Numbered from the stretch's first letter, positions 41,199-53,684 are shown. The stretch: 64,000 nt of DNA from Myxococcales bacterium (GCA_020633315.1 JACKDV010000019.1:1-64000); one strand, 5' to 3'. A program made the numbers and translations. The notes: generated from the letters alone by a model not told the origin.

Positions 41199-41468
41199 TC
41201 ACTCCAGGCCCCACAGGCCGTCGAGCTCGGGCATGTAGACGTCACTGACGATCACGTCGACGGGAGTCATCGTGCCCCGGGGCGCCGACTCCTCCACTCG
41301 GCGCAGCAGGGTGCGACCGTCGCTCACGCAGAACACCCGGTATCCCCGGCGACGCAGGTAGCTGGAGAGGAGGTCGCGCAGCGCGGGGTCGTCCTCGGCC
41401 AGCAGCACGTTGCCCAGGGGGTGGGGGATCGACGAGACGGCGGTGGGGTCGAGCGCAGAGGTGACCAT
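41199..41468 (-). pseudogene. Truncated response-regulator receiver domain
   Basis: The 89-residue product begins a CheY-type receiver domain with VLLAEDDPALRDLLSSYLRRRGY (acidic pair at the phosphorylation pocket) and DVIVSDVYMPELDGL (phospho-acceptor Asp and following helix). It stops right after the loop that follows strand 3, so strands 4 and 5 and the conserved Thr/Ser and Lys are missing. A normal receiver has about 120 residues. Only 25 bp separate the stop from the convergent gene. It is probably a decayed or truncated gene. An ATG at 41486 is an alternative start. Confidence 0.6.
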
Positions 41469-41703
41469 GGCGGGCGACCGATGCATGCGGCGTGCCGCGA
41501 GCCGAGCCCTCGATCGATCTCGGGTTGCCCGCTCGATCACCTCGACCCCGTCGCAGCTCGTCTCACTCGCATCGCGTCGGAGTGAGGCAAGCTGCCTCGG
41601 TCGCTCGCGCCGCCGTCGGTGGTCGCTCGTGCTCCCGCTTCGGCTCGGGATCCGTGCTCCTCCGCGAGCCTGCGCGGGCTCCAACCGATCGCCGAGGATC
41701 ACC

Positions 41704-42276
41704 ATGGCGACCCAAGTCCTCCACGCTCCCCCGAGCCCGTCCCCGTCGTCGCGCACCGCGACCGGGCGCTTCCACGACACCTGCATCGAGTGGCTGCGAG
41801 ACCACGAGCAGCTCCACACCCGGGTGCTCCCCGGTGAGCACATCCCCGTCGACGACGACGGCTTCGCCCGTGTCCGCGGCCACCTGGTGGCCTCCTCGCG
41901 CACCGGAGCCATCGCCTTCGCGGGGCTCGTGGCGCTCGTGGCATCGTGGCTGCTGCTCGAGCTCGGCGATCGCCTGGCTCGCCTCGAGGTGGGCCCGACC
42001 GTCGTGGCGCTGGGGTGGGCCCTGGTCGTCGCCGGGGTCTTCGCCCTGTGCGGCGCCTGGTGGGAGGACCGACGCACCCGCACCGCGGTGCTCGTGCTGC
42101 TCGACGGTGCCCCGGCACCGGTCTCGGCCGAGCGCCTGCAGCCCCTCGCGGCCGGCCCCGCGGCGACGGAGCGACGCTGGGTGATCGCCCGCGGCGGCTT
42201 CGAGCCCGAGGCGCTCGAGCTCGCGGCGACCCTGGGGATCCGCTGCGAGACCTCCCCGCGCGTCGCCCGGGGCTGA
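41704..42276 (+). CDS. Small membrane protein, possibly with restriction-endonuclease-like tail
   Basis: This 190-residue protein has two hydrophobic helices near residues 68-116 (TGAIAFAGLVALVASWLLL and VVALGWALVVAGVFALCG). An N-terminal His/Arg-rich soluble part and a C-terminal part follow (RTAVLVLLDGAP, RWVIARGGFEPEALELAATLGIRC). The last strand-helix pair resembles the end of Mrr/restriction-endonuclease-like domains but is too short to assign. GAGGA lies 6 nt before the ATG. Function is unknown. Confidence 0.6.
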   Translation: MATQVLHAPPSPSPSSRTATGRFHDTCIEWLRDHEQLHTRVLPGEHIPVDDDGFARVRGHLVASSRTGAIAFAGLVALVASWLLLELGDRLARLEVGPTVVALGWALVVAGVFALCGAWWEDRRTRTAVLVLLDGAPAPVSAERLQPLAAGPAATERRWVIARGGFEPEALELAATLGIRCETSPRVARG

Positions 42277-42363
42277 ACGTGCCGAGCCGGATGAACGCGA
42301 GTCCCGACCGGCGGACGGAGGTGCCCCCACGCTCCCGCCCGCCGGCCGGTCCTCGCTCGTCCC

Positions 42364-42762
42364 CTAGGGGATCTCGTCGGGGGGCTCGCCGGTCCCGCGT
42401 TGGTCGAGCCGGCACAGCTCCTGCTCGCCGAACACCCGCGAGCGGGTCAGGAAGCGCACCCCGTGCGGGGCCTCGAGCGAGAAGCCGGCGCCGCGTCCCG
42501 GCACCACGTCGAGGATGAGCTGGGTGTGACGCCAGCGCTCGTACTGCTGCCCGCCGATGTACACCGGGCAGCCCTCGATCTCCCCGAGGAGCACGTCGCT
42601 GGCTCCCACCCGCAGCTCGCCCGCCGGGTAGCACATGGGCGCGCTGCCGTCGCAGCAGCCCCCGCTCTGGTGGAACATCAGCGGGCCGTGCTCGGCCCGC
42701 AGCTCGCGGACGAGCGCCCGGGCGGCCTCGGTGGCCACCACCCGCTCGACCTCCTCGGCCAC
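42364..42762 (-). CDS. DUF779 family protein
   Basis: This 132-residue protein belongs to DUF779, a small cytosolic family that is often encoded next to acetaldehyde-type dehydrogenases. The visible family pattern is LMFHQSGGCCDGSAPMCYP near residue 30, then GCPVYIGGQQYERWRHTQLILDVVPGRGAGFSLEAPHGVRFL. The paired Cys and a Cys-containing loop could bind a metal. The GTG start at 42762 follows the aldehyde dehydrogenase stop with no gap, so expression is coupled. It may assist or protect the dehydrogenase; the role is not established. Confidence 0.88.
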   Translation of the reverse strand: MAEEVERVVATEAARALVRELRAEHGPLMFHQSGGCCDGSAPMCYPAGELRVGASDVLLGEIEGCPVYIGGQQYERWRHTQLILDVVPGRGAGFSLEAPHGVRFLTRSRVFGEQELCRLDQRGTGEPPDEIP

Positions 42763-44283
<1,521 letters not shown>

Positions 44284-44309
44284 CGGGCGGTGCCTCCGGG
44301 CCCTGTGAC

Positions 44310-44327
44310 AGCAAGGTGCGTACCCGA
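44310..44327 (-). promoter_or_regulatory. Sigma-54 promoter of the aldehyde dehydrogenase operon
   Basis: On the minus strand GGTACG-CACC-TTGCT gives the required GG and GC dinucleotides with exactly 10 nt between them, close to the consensus TGGCACG-N4-TTGCW. Confidence 0.6.
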
Positions 44328-44425
44328 GCCGATTTTCCTGTGTTCATGGGGGTTTGTGAAGAGCCTTCACCTCGCGGGCGTCTCGTTGCGAGCCGATCGA
44401 CCGTCCGAGGATCGGACGATGCTCG

Positions 44426-44454
44426 GACACCTGTAGCGAATCGCTACGAGTGTC
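44426..44454. promoter_or_regulatory. Palindromic upstream activator site, probable AcoR-type operator
   Basis: A 29-bp near-perfect palindrome is centred on 44440: GTAGCGA-A-TCGCTAC with outer GACAC and GTGTC arms (12 of 14 positions pair). It lies about 105 bp upstream of the sigma-54 promoter and just before the activator gene. A second short palindrome, GTCCGA-GGA-TCGGAC, is at 44403-44417. Confidence 0.6.
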
Positions 44455-44485
44455 GATCCGGTGTCATCGGATATCCTGGCGGGTG

Positions 44486-46402
<1,917 letters not shown>

Positions 46403-46629
46403 TCCAGTGGATCCCGCCGCTTCTGCGCTCAGCCGTCCGAGGGCTCCTTCGCTTCGAGAGCGCTCACGCGTGCGTCGAATTCGTTCATGCGGGCGTCGAC
46501 GCCGGGCCCTTGCCGCAAGGCCCCTCGTTGCCGCACACTACGAGCGGGGAGAAGAAGAGTGGTCGGTCGCGACGGCGCACATTGGCGCTCGCCGACGATT
46601 CTCATCGCCCCGAGATCGGCGCGGGCTCG
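46403..46629. other. Intergenic stretch
   Basis: These 227 bp lie between convergent genes. I see no gene and no clean terminator. Confidence 0.4.
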
Positions 46630-47826
46630 CTACGGCCCGACGTCCACGGCCTCGCCGGCCATGAAGTCGTCCCACCACTGACGCAGCGCCACGCCCCCGG
46701 ACTCCACCGTGTAGAAGTCCGGGGTCGTGGTCCACACGTGCACGTCGCTGTCGACCACGTAGGTCGCGAAGCGGCCGGCCAGCACCTCGGCACGCAGGTC
46801 GGCCAGCGCCTCGCTCAGCACCTGCTCGCCCAGATCGGGCAGCCCGGTCGTGGGAGCGCACTCGTCGTTGCCATAGCCGTAGAAGATCCGCATGGTGCGA
46901 TCGCGGCTGGAGCCCACCAGGCCGAAGTGCGTGCTCGGGTAGGTGTCGGCGAGGTAGACGAGGTACTGGGCCAGGCCCCCGCCGTCGGCCGTCACGCAGC
47001 CCTCGCACTCGGGCAGCACCTGGTCCAGGCCCCAGGTCGTGCGCATCAGCTGCTGCAGGCAGGGGGCGAGGTACTGGTCGCGGAAGATCATGCCCGAGTC
47101 GTCGAGCAGGAAGGTCTCGGCCTCGGGCCAGCCCCGGGCGATGCTGGGGAAGCCCACCAGGGCCCCGATGCCGCCGGCGCTGGTGCCCAGCACCACCACC
47201 CGCGAGGCGTCGGGGAAGGTGGGCACCACGCGATCGAGGGCGCTGAGCAGGTTGTCGTTGCCCACGAAGTCCCAGGGCTCGGCCACGCCCTCCACCGTGG
47301 TGCCCGGGGCCGCGCCGCCGTGCACGTCTCCGGTGCAGTACGGCAGGTAGACCACGTCGTAGTCGAGCAGCGGGTTCTGAGGATCCTCGAAGTCGAGCAC
47401 GCCGTCGGGGTTGGACTCGGTGGCCTCGGGACCGGTGATCATCAGAGGCGCGCTCAGGGCACAGCTCGAGGCGTTGAAGCAGGCGCCGCCGCCCTTGAAG
47501 TAGATCACCAGGCCCTCGGAGCCCTCCACCGAGCGCACCGCGATTCCGCTGGGCCGAGCGTCGGCGCAGGCCATGCCCTCGATGTCGAACCAGTGCCAGG
47601 CGCCGTCGGGAGCGACCTCAAGGGGCTCGCCGTCGAAGGGATCGTCGGGGGCTCCGGTCGAGTCGGTCGCGTCGGCGGCGGTCGACGACGAGCCATCGGC
47701 CGCGGTCGTGCCCCCGGCCGAGCTCGAGCTCGTGGCCGGGTCGGTCGAGCTCGCGCTCGAGTCGTCGTCGGTGCAGCTCGCCGTTCCGGCCAGCGCCATG
47801 ACCAAGGTGAGCCCCGTCCCCCGCAC
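46630..47826 (-). CDS. Pectinacetylesterase-like lipoprotein (second copy)
   Basis: This predicted exported esterase of 398 residues is a paralogue of the protein at 9340-10623. After a signal peptide with a possible lipobox (AGTASC) and a Ser/Thr/Asp linker it shows LVIYFKGGGACF, YLPYCTGDVHGG, the nucleophile elbow LGTSAGGIGAL, LLDDSGM and DVHVWTT, which may supply the catalytic His. It lacks the Cys-rich DUF4215 repeat of its paralogue. The GTG at 47826 is chosen because it lies 6 nt from a TATCGT hexamer and supplies a complete signal peptide; a later ATG would leave it too short. The substrate is unknown. Confidence 0.82.
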   Translation of the reverse strand: MRGTGLTLVMALAGTASCTDDDSSASSTDPATSSSSAGGTTAADGSSSTAADATDSTGAPDDPFDGEPLEVAPDGAWHWFDIEGMACADARPSGIAVRSVEGSEGLVIYFKGGGACFNASSCALSAPLMITGPEATESNPDGVLDFEDPQNPLLDYDVVYLPYCTGDVHGGAAPGTTVEGVAEPWDFVGNDNLLSALDRVVPTFPDASRVVVLGTSAGGIGALVGFPSIARGWPEAETFLLDDSGMIFRDQYLAPCLQQLMRTTWGLDQVLPECEGCVTADGGGLAQYLVYLADTYPSTHFGLVGSSRDRTMRIFYGYGNDECAPTTGLPDLGEQVLSEALADLRAEVLAGRFATYVVDSDVHVWTTTPDFYTVESGGVALRQWWDDFMAGEAVDVGP

Positions 47827-47923
47827 CCGGAGACGATAGGAATCGAGCCGCGAACGGGCAAGCCCACGCCGAGATCGTCCGTCTCGCGCAGGGATTGCGG
47901 CGGGCCGGCGTCGATCCTCGGCT

Positions 47924-48796
47924 ATGAGATCGACCGTGAGCGGCGTGGGATCGACGGAAGCATCGGAGGGCGGGCTTCGAGCTCGCATCCGACGACACGG
48001 GGTGGCGATCTACCTCGTCCTGACCTTCGCGATCTCGTGGGGCGCCATCGTGGCCGCGTTCGGTCTCGGTCCGATCTCGGCCGAGCAGCTCGCCACCCGG
48101 GGCGCGTTCCTCTACGTCGCGCTGCTGCTGGGCCCGAGCATCGCGGGCCTGGTGATGCTCGGCCTCGCCGACGGCAGGGCGGGCCTGTCCGACTATCGAC
48201 GACGCCTGCTCGCGTGGCGGGTGGCGCCGCACTGGTATGCGATCGCCCTGCTCACGGCCCCGCTCACCCTCGTGGTGGTGCTGCTCGGGCTCTCGGCGGT
48301 CCCCGAGCTGATCCCGAGCGTCTTCGTGGCGGAAGGGCTCGGCACCCGCCTGCTCTCCGGCGTGGGGGCCGGGCTCGCCGTGGCCCTGTGCGAGGAGACC
48401 GGGTGGACGGGCTTCGCGGCGCCGCGGCTCCGCGAGCGTCACTCGGTGCTCGTCACGGGCCTCGTCCTGGGCGTGGTCTGGGGCGCCTGGCACTTCCCTC
48501 CGTTCTGGGAGGGCGACACCTTCACCCGGCCGCTCGCGTTCGGCCTGCTGCTCGCGCGCCTGCTCACCTGGCTGCCCGCCTTCCGCGTGCTGCTGGTGTG
48601 GGTGCACGACCGCACCAAGAGCCTGCTGGTCGTGATCCTCATGCACGCCAGCCTCGTCGCCAGCCAGTTCGTGCTGATCGTGCCCTTCGACTTCGCGGGG
48701 ACCGGCGCCGTGGTCTACATCCTGGTGTGGGCGGCGGTGCTGTGGGCCATCGCGGTGGTGGTCGCCCGGGGCTCGTCGGCGGCTCGCGCCCGATGA
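47924..48796 (+). CDS. CPBP-family intramembrane metalloprotease-like protein
   Basis: This 290-residue integral membrane protein has about seven hydrophobic helices. The CPBP/Abi motifs are seen as CEETGWTGFAAPRL (the paired Glu of motif 1), WGAWHFPPFW (motif 2 with His) and LMHASLVASQF (motif 3 His). These residues form the active site of Rce1-type prenyl-protein and related proteases. Bacterial members can act in immunity to peptide toxins or in signalling. The Arg usually found after the Glu pair is replaced by Thr here. It diverges from the esterase gene. A bacteriocin-immunity role is possible but unsupported. Confidence 0.85.
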   Translation: MRSTVSGVGSTEASEGGLRARIRRHGVAIYLVLTFAISWGAIVAAFGLGPISAEQLATRGAFLYVALLLGPSIAGLVMLGLADGRAGLSDYRRRLLAWRVAPHWYAIALLTAPLTLVVVLLGLSAVPELIPSVFVAEGLGTRLLSGVGAGLAVALCEETGWTGFAAPRLRERHSVLVTGLVLGVVWGAWHFPPFWEGDTFTRPLAFGLLLARLLTWLPAFRVLLVWVHDRTKSLLVVILMHASLVASQFVLIVPFDFAGTGAVVYILVWAAVLWAIAVVVARGSSAARAR

Positions 48797-48836
48797 GCAG
48801 GGCTCGAGCGACCGCCGCGGCCACGCCCGGCTCGAC

Positions 48837-49499
48837 TCACGATTCCGGCTCGCTCGGCTCGGCCCGCTCGCCCGCGTCCTCCTCGGGTCGGCCTTCGTCT
48901 CGCAGGGCGCCGATCGTCGCTACCCAGTCGATCTGCAGCAGGCGGACCTTGCCCAGGACCATCGCGCCCCCGTGGTATGCGGCCTGCTTCTCGTGCTCCC
49001 CGCGTAGCCCGAAGCTCGCGTCGTCGAGCAGCCGCATCGCGACCTGCTCGGACAGCCCCTCGCTCTGCTCGAAGATGTCGCCCTGGCGGAGCGCGAACAG
49101 CCGCTCACCCGGCTTGCAGGGCTCACCGAACACGAAGAACTTGCGGCAGGTCATCGGGCGCAGCGGTCGGATCGAGCACAGACCGTCGAGCAGGAACGGA
49201 CAGACCCCATCGTCGGGCGCCGCGAGCCGGGTCTGGAGCCGGGCCCAGGTCTGATCGTCGAGGCGAGTCGACGCATACCAGGCGATGCCCTCGACCTCGA
49301 TCGGGCGCAGTCGCAGGTCGCTCTGGCAGCAGGCGGTGCAGCCGGCGTGACACCCCACGCGGGTGCCACGTCGTTGCTCCTCCGCGGACACCTCCCGGTC
49401 CAGCCCCTCGTCGAGGATGTGCAGCGCGTCGAGGAGGATCGTCAGCCAGGGGTAGTCGTCCTCGTCCGGCTCGCGCGGTCGCGGTGGCAGTGCGCCCAT
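48837..49499 (-). CDS. YkgJ-type CxxxCxxCC cluster protein
   Basis: This 220-residue cytosolic protein has the conserved motif CHAGCTACC (residues 50-58) and a second Cys group near VCPFLLDGLCSIRPLRPMTCRKFFVFGEPC, the pattern of the zinc- or iron-chelating YkgJ family. The first 45 residues are acidic and helical, and the last 20 are Glu/Pro-rich. The family is thought to bind a metal or an iron-sulfur cluster, with no established reaction. The ATG lies 6 nt after a TAGCAT hexamer, which fits a leaderless message. Confidence 0.85.
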   Translation of the reverse strand: MGALPPRPREPDEDDYPWLTILLDALHILDEGLDREVSAEEQRRGTRVGCHAGCTACCQSDLRLRPIEVEGIAWYASTRLDDQTWARLQTRLAAPDDGVCPFLLDGLCSIRPLRPMTCRKFFVFGEPCKPGERLFALRQGDIFEQSEGLSEQVAMRLLDDASFGLRGEHEKQAAYHGGAMVLGKVRLLQIDWVATIGALRDEGRPEEDAGERAEPSEPES

Positions 49500-49558
49500 G
49501 GGCCGATGCTACCAGCGGATCTCGGTCCTCGTGACCGCGCCGGATCCCGAGGTGTGGG

Positions 49559-49933
49559 TCACCCCCCGTTGCAGACCGAGGCGTCCACACAGGCACCATA
49601 CTCCTGGATTCCCTCGAGGGCGGCACAGCAGCCGCTCGCACAGTCGTCGGGCTCGAGGCAGATCGTGGTGCACGCAGCGACTTGGTCGACCTGGACGCAC
49701 TGGGTGCTGCCGGGGGGAAAGTCTGGATCGTAGTTGCAGCAGTCGGGCCCGACCGAGCAGGGCTGCTCCACCTCCAGGCATGCGTTGGGCTCACCGGGGT
49801 TGCCCTCGCCGGACTGGTCCTCCCCGTCGTCCCCGGAGCTGTCTGCGAGGTCGTCCCCCGCAATGTCGGGATCGAACAGACAGGCGGGCATCAGCGCGAG
49901 GGAGGTGAGCATGGCGAGCAATCGATGGGTCAT
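49559..49933 (-). CDS. Small Cys-rich lipoprotein
   Basis: This 124-residue protein has a signal peptide with lipobox MPAC (about Cys18), an acidic Gly/Asp/Glu linker and a C-terminal domain with 11 Cys (CLEVEQPCSVGPDCC, QCVQVDQVAACTTICL, DDCASGCC). The pattern suggests a compact disulfide-rich fold at the cell surface. AGGAG lies 6 nt before the ATG. Two direct repeats (CCTTAATC, 11 bp apart) at 50018-50036 lie upstream and may be a response-regulator site. Confidence 0.75.
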   Translation of the reverse strand: MTHRLLAMLTSLALMPACLFDPDIAGDDLADSSGDDGEDQSGEGNPGEPNACLEVEQPCSVGPDCCNYDPDFPPGSTQCVQVDQVAACTTICLEPDDCASGCCAALEGIQEYGACVDASVCNGG

Positions 49934-50017
49934 TGGGGGCTCCTTCGTCGAGCCGGCGGGTTCGTCACTGCGTCCCTCCGGCATGCTGGAACCTACGGCG
50001 CTGCGACGGGGGAGGCC

Positions 50018-50036
50018 CCTTAATCGGGCCTTAATC
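50018..50036. promoter_or_regulatory. Tandem direct repeats, possible response-regulator box
   Basis: CCTTAATC occurs at 50018-50025 and 50029-50036, one helical turn apart (11 bp). Such spacing is typical of OmpR/PhoB-type sites. A TAGGTT-like -10 for the minus-strand gene lies about 22 nt nearer to it. Confidence 0.35.
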
Positions 50037-50079
50037 AGGGCAAGAGCGCTCTCGTCGTGGAGCTCGGGGCCGAAACGAA

Positions 50080-50113
50080 GAGAGGACGGTCGCGGCAGAG
50101 CGACCGTCCTCTC
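50080..50113 (-). terminator. Rho-independent terminator of the LVIVD lipoprotein gene
   Basis: Perfect 14-bp arms (GAGAGGACGGTCGC and its complement) enclose a 6-nt loop. On the minus strand they are followed by TTCGTTTC, a U-rich tail. It lies 23 bp beyond the stop at 50137. Confidence 0.8.
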
Positions 50114-50136
50114 GGGGGCGGCGGTCGGCGCGAGCG

Positions 50137-53100
50137 CTACCGGAAGGGCGCGATGCCACCCTCGTGGTCGGCGACGAACAGCCGACCGTTGCTCACGGCC
50201 ACCGAGATGGCCTCGCCGACCGTGTCTGCCACCTCCAGCAGCACGGGCGTGGTGGGGTCGCTGAGGTCGAGCCGCGCCACGCCGGCGTGACCGTAGGCGA
50301 TGTAGAACACCAGCCGTCCGTCGACCTCGCTGTGCTCCATGTACAGCGCCTCGGCGTCGGTCTCCTCGAAGCCCGGCTGCTCGTGCAGGCGGAACTCGCT
50401 GACCGTCTCGGGGCGGTAGTCGAAGGCCGTGCCGCCCATGTTGCCCGAGTGCCAGATCTCGGTGGGATCGACCCCCTCCGGCACCGGCTCGATCAGCGAC
50501 TCGATGGTGTACACCAGCACCCCGAAGCCCGAGTAGCTGTACACCACGTGGTCCCCGACCACGTGGACGTCGACCGCTCGGCTGTCGGCATGGATCACGT
50601 TGTCGTCCTCGATCTTGATGGGCTCGAAGACCTTGATGAAGCGGAGGTCCTCCAGGTCGCTCACGTCGAGCACGGCCACGCCCCGCTGGCCCGCGGCCAT
50701 GAAGGCATAGCGGGCGCTCTCGTCGCTGGGCGGGCTCCACAGGTCGATGGCCACGGTGCGGCCCAGCGGCGGCTTCTGCTGCTTCTCGCCGCCGATGTTC
50801 GCGACCACATAGCCACCGTCCACGTCGGTCGGATCCTGGGTCACGTCGTAGACGGTCAGGCCGTTGCTGCCGTCGGCGACGAAGGCCAGGTCGCCCAGCA
50901 TCTCCACGTCGTAGGCGTGGTCCTGCCCCGAGACCACCTCGGACACGCCGAAGATGCCGTTGTGCTCGAACAGGTCCTTCGCGCCCAGGCGCAGCAGCAG
51001 CGGGGCCCCGGGGGCGCCCCCGCCCGCCTCCACCGCGGAGACGTCCACGCGCCGCATGCCGAGGCTCTGGCTCATCGACCACACCACCTGGCGCTGCGGG
51101 TCGTAGACCGTGCCCCAGGCGTGGTGCGGCGGGTAGATGGTCTGGCCGTCGACCTCCACGGGATCCTCGAGCTGGATCGAGTTGGCGACCAGGCGGATGT
51201 CGTCCACCTGATTGCCCTCCTCGTCCCGCAGCGCCCACGCCGAGACCCCGTGGGGGCCGTCGCCCACGTAGAGGTAGCCGTCGGTGGCCGCGATGCCCTG
51301 GGTGTGGCCGATCGAGATCTCCTCGGTCGGCGAGCCGTCGGGCGCGGCCCCGATCTCGTCGGTGGTGGGGAAGTGGGTGAGCAGCTCGAAGCGATCCTCC
51401 ATCGCCAGCGCCGAGAAGTCGTGGATGTCGATGAAGTCGAGGCCACCCGCCCCCGCACACTGCACCACGTCCACGTTGCCCGGCAGCGCGGTCGCGAGGC
51501 CGGGGGTGAGGACCAGGCGGTTGCCGTGCCCGCTCACCTCTCCGGTCACGAGCATGGTGGGGGCACTCTGCATCCAGATCGGCAGGGAGTCGTGGTCGTC
51601 AGGATCGAACAGGGACATGTCGTACGAGGTGACGAACTCCCAGTCGGGCCAGTGGTCACCCAGCACCCCGTCGCCCAGGCTGGGATCGTCGTTGTCGAAG
51701 GGCGCACCGGCGCCGCGCCACTGGGTCTCGGGCTGGTGGCCGCCCGCGAGCACGACCAGCCCGGCGAAGTGATCGGTGTAGTAGACGTCGGTGCCGTCCA
51801 CCGCCACGTCGACCACGCCCGACTCCTTGAGCATGCCCGCCCCGTAGTAGGGGTAGAGGCTGCGGGACTGGGAGCCGCTGGGCTCCTCGGGGCCGTGCGC
51901 GGGGATGGCCGGCGCATAGCCGAGGTAGGTGCCGTGCAGGAAGTTGGCCCCCGCGTCGGCGCCCTGGTGGCCGGTGACGTCGACCGCGACCAGGCCGCCG
52001 AGGGCGTAGGCGATGTAGGCGATCGTGCGCCCGCCCTGCTCGGCCACGGCCACCTTGCGCGCGTCGTAGTAGAACTTGCCGTAGCGATCGAGCTCGGCCC
52101 AGGGCGTGGGGGCCTCGACCTCGTTCTTCCACACCTCGACGATCTCGAAGCTGGCCTGGCGGTAGTCCGGCATCCCGGTGTCGGGATCGAGGAAGGGCCC
52201 CGTGCCGTCGTCGTGCACCTGGGTGGCGACGTCCATGCCGACGAACCAGTCCTCGCTCATCCCGACGTCGGTGTAGAGGTTGTAGTAGCCCACCCTCTCC
52301 AGGGTGGTGGGGTCGTAGATGCCGAGCCCCAGCTGGCCCATCGCCACGAACAGCCGCCCGTCCACGAGCTGGAGGTCGGAGGGGCCGCCCCAGGGGTGCT
52401 CCCCGGCGTACTGGAGGAGGTAGGCCTCGCTCTCCACGAGCAGGGTGCCGTCCGCCTCGAGCACGGGACCCGCGACGAGGTTGTCCAGGGCGGTGCGGTG
52501 GATGCCGTAGTCGGCGTTGCCGATCCACAGGGTCACGCCGTCGGTGGCCAGCGAGGTGATGTCGCCGCTGGAGCCCGACAGCTCCTCGGTGAGGATGGAC
52601 CCGCCGCCCTCGGCGAAGATGACCGTGGGCTCGTAGAAGTTGACCCGGACCCCGTCGCTGACGACCACCATGGCGTTGGGGTCGGTCACGTCGACCACCG
52701 CGATGCCGCCGGTGCCCAGGGCCACCAGGGCGTAGGTGTAGCCGAGCACCGGGACCAGCTCGATGTCGCGGATGTAGCTGCTGAGGTGCAGCCCCTGCGG
52801 GTCCTGCGACAGCGCCACCGGCGTGGCCAGGAGCTGGTTGCCGATGTTGTAGAGCGCCCAGGGCTCGCCGCCCACGTCGAGCAGGGCGGTGGAGGTCGAT
52901 GCCCCGCCGATCTGCACGCCCTCGCCGAGCGCGGGCTCGAGGTCGCTCGCCAGCGCGCCGACCACCACCGTCTCGACGTCGGTCACCCCGTCGAGCGTGG
53001 CCTCGATCTCGAACTCGAGCTCGGTGTCGGCCGCGATGTGGAACGACGACAGATCGATGGTCGAGGTGTGGACGGTGTCTCCGGGGCCGCCGCCGCTGGG

Positions 53101-53454
53101 GCTCGGGCCCGGCGTGCGGGGGCCTCGATTCTGCCGCCAGGTCTGCTCGTCGGGGGGCAGGGAGTAGGTCACTCGCAGGGTGACCTCGCCGAGCTCGCCC
53201 TCGGCCACGGTCGCCGGCGTGGCCTCGACCGAGAGGATCTCGAACATGCCCTCGGGCGGGAGATCGGTCTCGGGGCCACCGGTCGTGTCCATGCCGGTGT
53301 CGTCGAGGCTCGTGCCGGTGCCGTCGGTATCGGTGTCGGTGTCGGCATCGGTGTCGGACGGAGTGACGTCGTCATGGCAGGCCGAGAGGGCGAGCATGCC
53401 CGCCACGAGGGCGAGCTCCATGCGCGGGGAAGGTAGGCTGGATCTCGGGTGCAT
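50137..53454 (-). CDS. Large LVIVD-repeat beta-propeller lipoprotein
   Basis: This 1105-residue protein is a surface lipoprotein built of LVIVD-type beta-propeller blades, with repeats such as IELVPVLGYTYALVALGTGGIAVVDV, GLVAVDVTG, DVAVDGTDVYYTDHFAGLVVLAGG and LRFIKVFEPIKIEDD, followed by VVYSYSGFGVLVYTI. A signal peptide with lipobox LSAC precedes an Asp/Thr-rich linker and an Ig-like or similar N-domain. The family binds or scaffolds at the outer surface; no enzyme motif is seen. The ATG at 53454 gives a basic n-region; an ATG at 53421, 8 nt after TACCTT, is an alternative start. It ends before a strong terminator. Confidence 0.78.
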   Translation of the reverse strand: MHPRSSLPSPRMELALVAGMLALSACHDDVTPSDTDADTDTDTDGTGTSLDDTGMDTTGGPETDLPPEGMFEILSVEATPATVAEGELGEVTLRVTYSLPPDEQTWRQNRGPRTPGPSPSGGGPGDTVHTSTIDLSSFHIAADTELEFEIEATLDGVTDVETVVVGALASDLEPALGEGVQIGGASTSTALLDVGGEPWALYNIGNQLLATPVALSQDPQGLHLSSYIRDIELVPVLGYTYALVALGTGGIAVVDVTDPNAMVVVSDGVRVNFYEPTVIFAEGGGSILTEELSGSSGDITSLATDGVTLWIGNADYGIHRTALDNLVAGPVLEADGTLLVESEAYLLQYAGEHPWGGPSDLQLVDGRLFVAMGQLGLGIYDPTTLERVGYYNLYTDVGMSEDWFVGMDVATQVHDDGTGPFLDPDTGMPDYRQASFEIVEVWKNEVEAPTPWAELDRYGKFYYDARKVAVAEQGGRTIAYIAYALGGLVAVDVTGHQGADAGANFLHGTYLGYAPAIPAHGPEEPSGSQSRSLYPYYGAGMLKESGVVDVAVDGTDVYYTDHFAGLVVLAGGHQPETQWRGAGAPFDNDDPSLGDGVLGDHWPDWEFVTSYDMSLFDPDDHDSLPIWMQSAPTMLVTGEVSGHGNRLVLTPGLATALPGNVDVVQCAGAGGLDFIDIHDFSALAMEDRFELLTHFPTTDEIGAAPDGSPTEEISIGHTQGIAATDGYLYVGDGPHGVSAWALRDEEGNQVDDIRLVANSIQLEDPVEVDGQTIYPPHHAWGTVYDPQRQVVWSMSQSLGMRRVDVSAVEAGGGAPGAPLLLRLGAKDLFEHNGIFGVSEVVSGQDHAYDVEMLGDLAFVADGSNGLTVYDVTQDPTDVDGGYVVANIGGEKQQKPPLGRTVAIDLWSPPSDESARYAFMAAGQRGVAVLDVSDLEDLRFIKVFEPIKIEDDNVIHADSRAVDVHVVGDHVVYSYSGFGVLVYTIESLIEPVPEGVDPTEIWHSGNMGGTAFDYRPETVSEFRLHEQPGFEETDAEALYMEHSEVDGRLVFYIAYGHAGVARLDLSDPTTPVLLEVADTVGEAISVAVSNGRLFVADHEGGIAPFR

Positions 53455-53684
53455 CGGTTCTGGAGGGGCTAGGGGCGCCGCGCCAACATAGAACGCGGCG
53501 GTGCTCCGCGGGGCGAACGGATCACCAGGGCCGACCCGAGCGAACGCAAGGACTGCATCCACCCTCGATCTTGCCGGGGAGAGCCTCGCGTCGAGCCCCT
53601 CGGCTCACGAGGTCTTCGGTGCCCGCGACGATCGGCGTCGCCCCTTCGGGCCATGGCGCGGTGGAGCGCCGCTGGGCGACTCGC
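53455..53684. other. Intergenic stretch before the LVIVD gene
   Basis: This 230-bp stretch separates two genes on the minus strand. It should hold the promoter for the LVIVD gene, but I cannot name a clear -35 and -10 pair in it. Confidence 0.4.
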
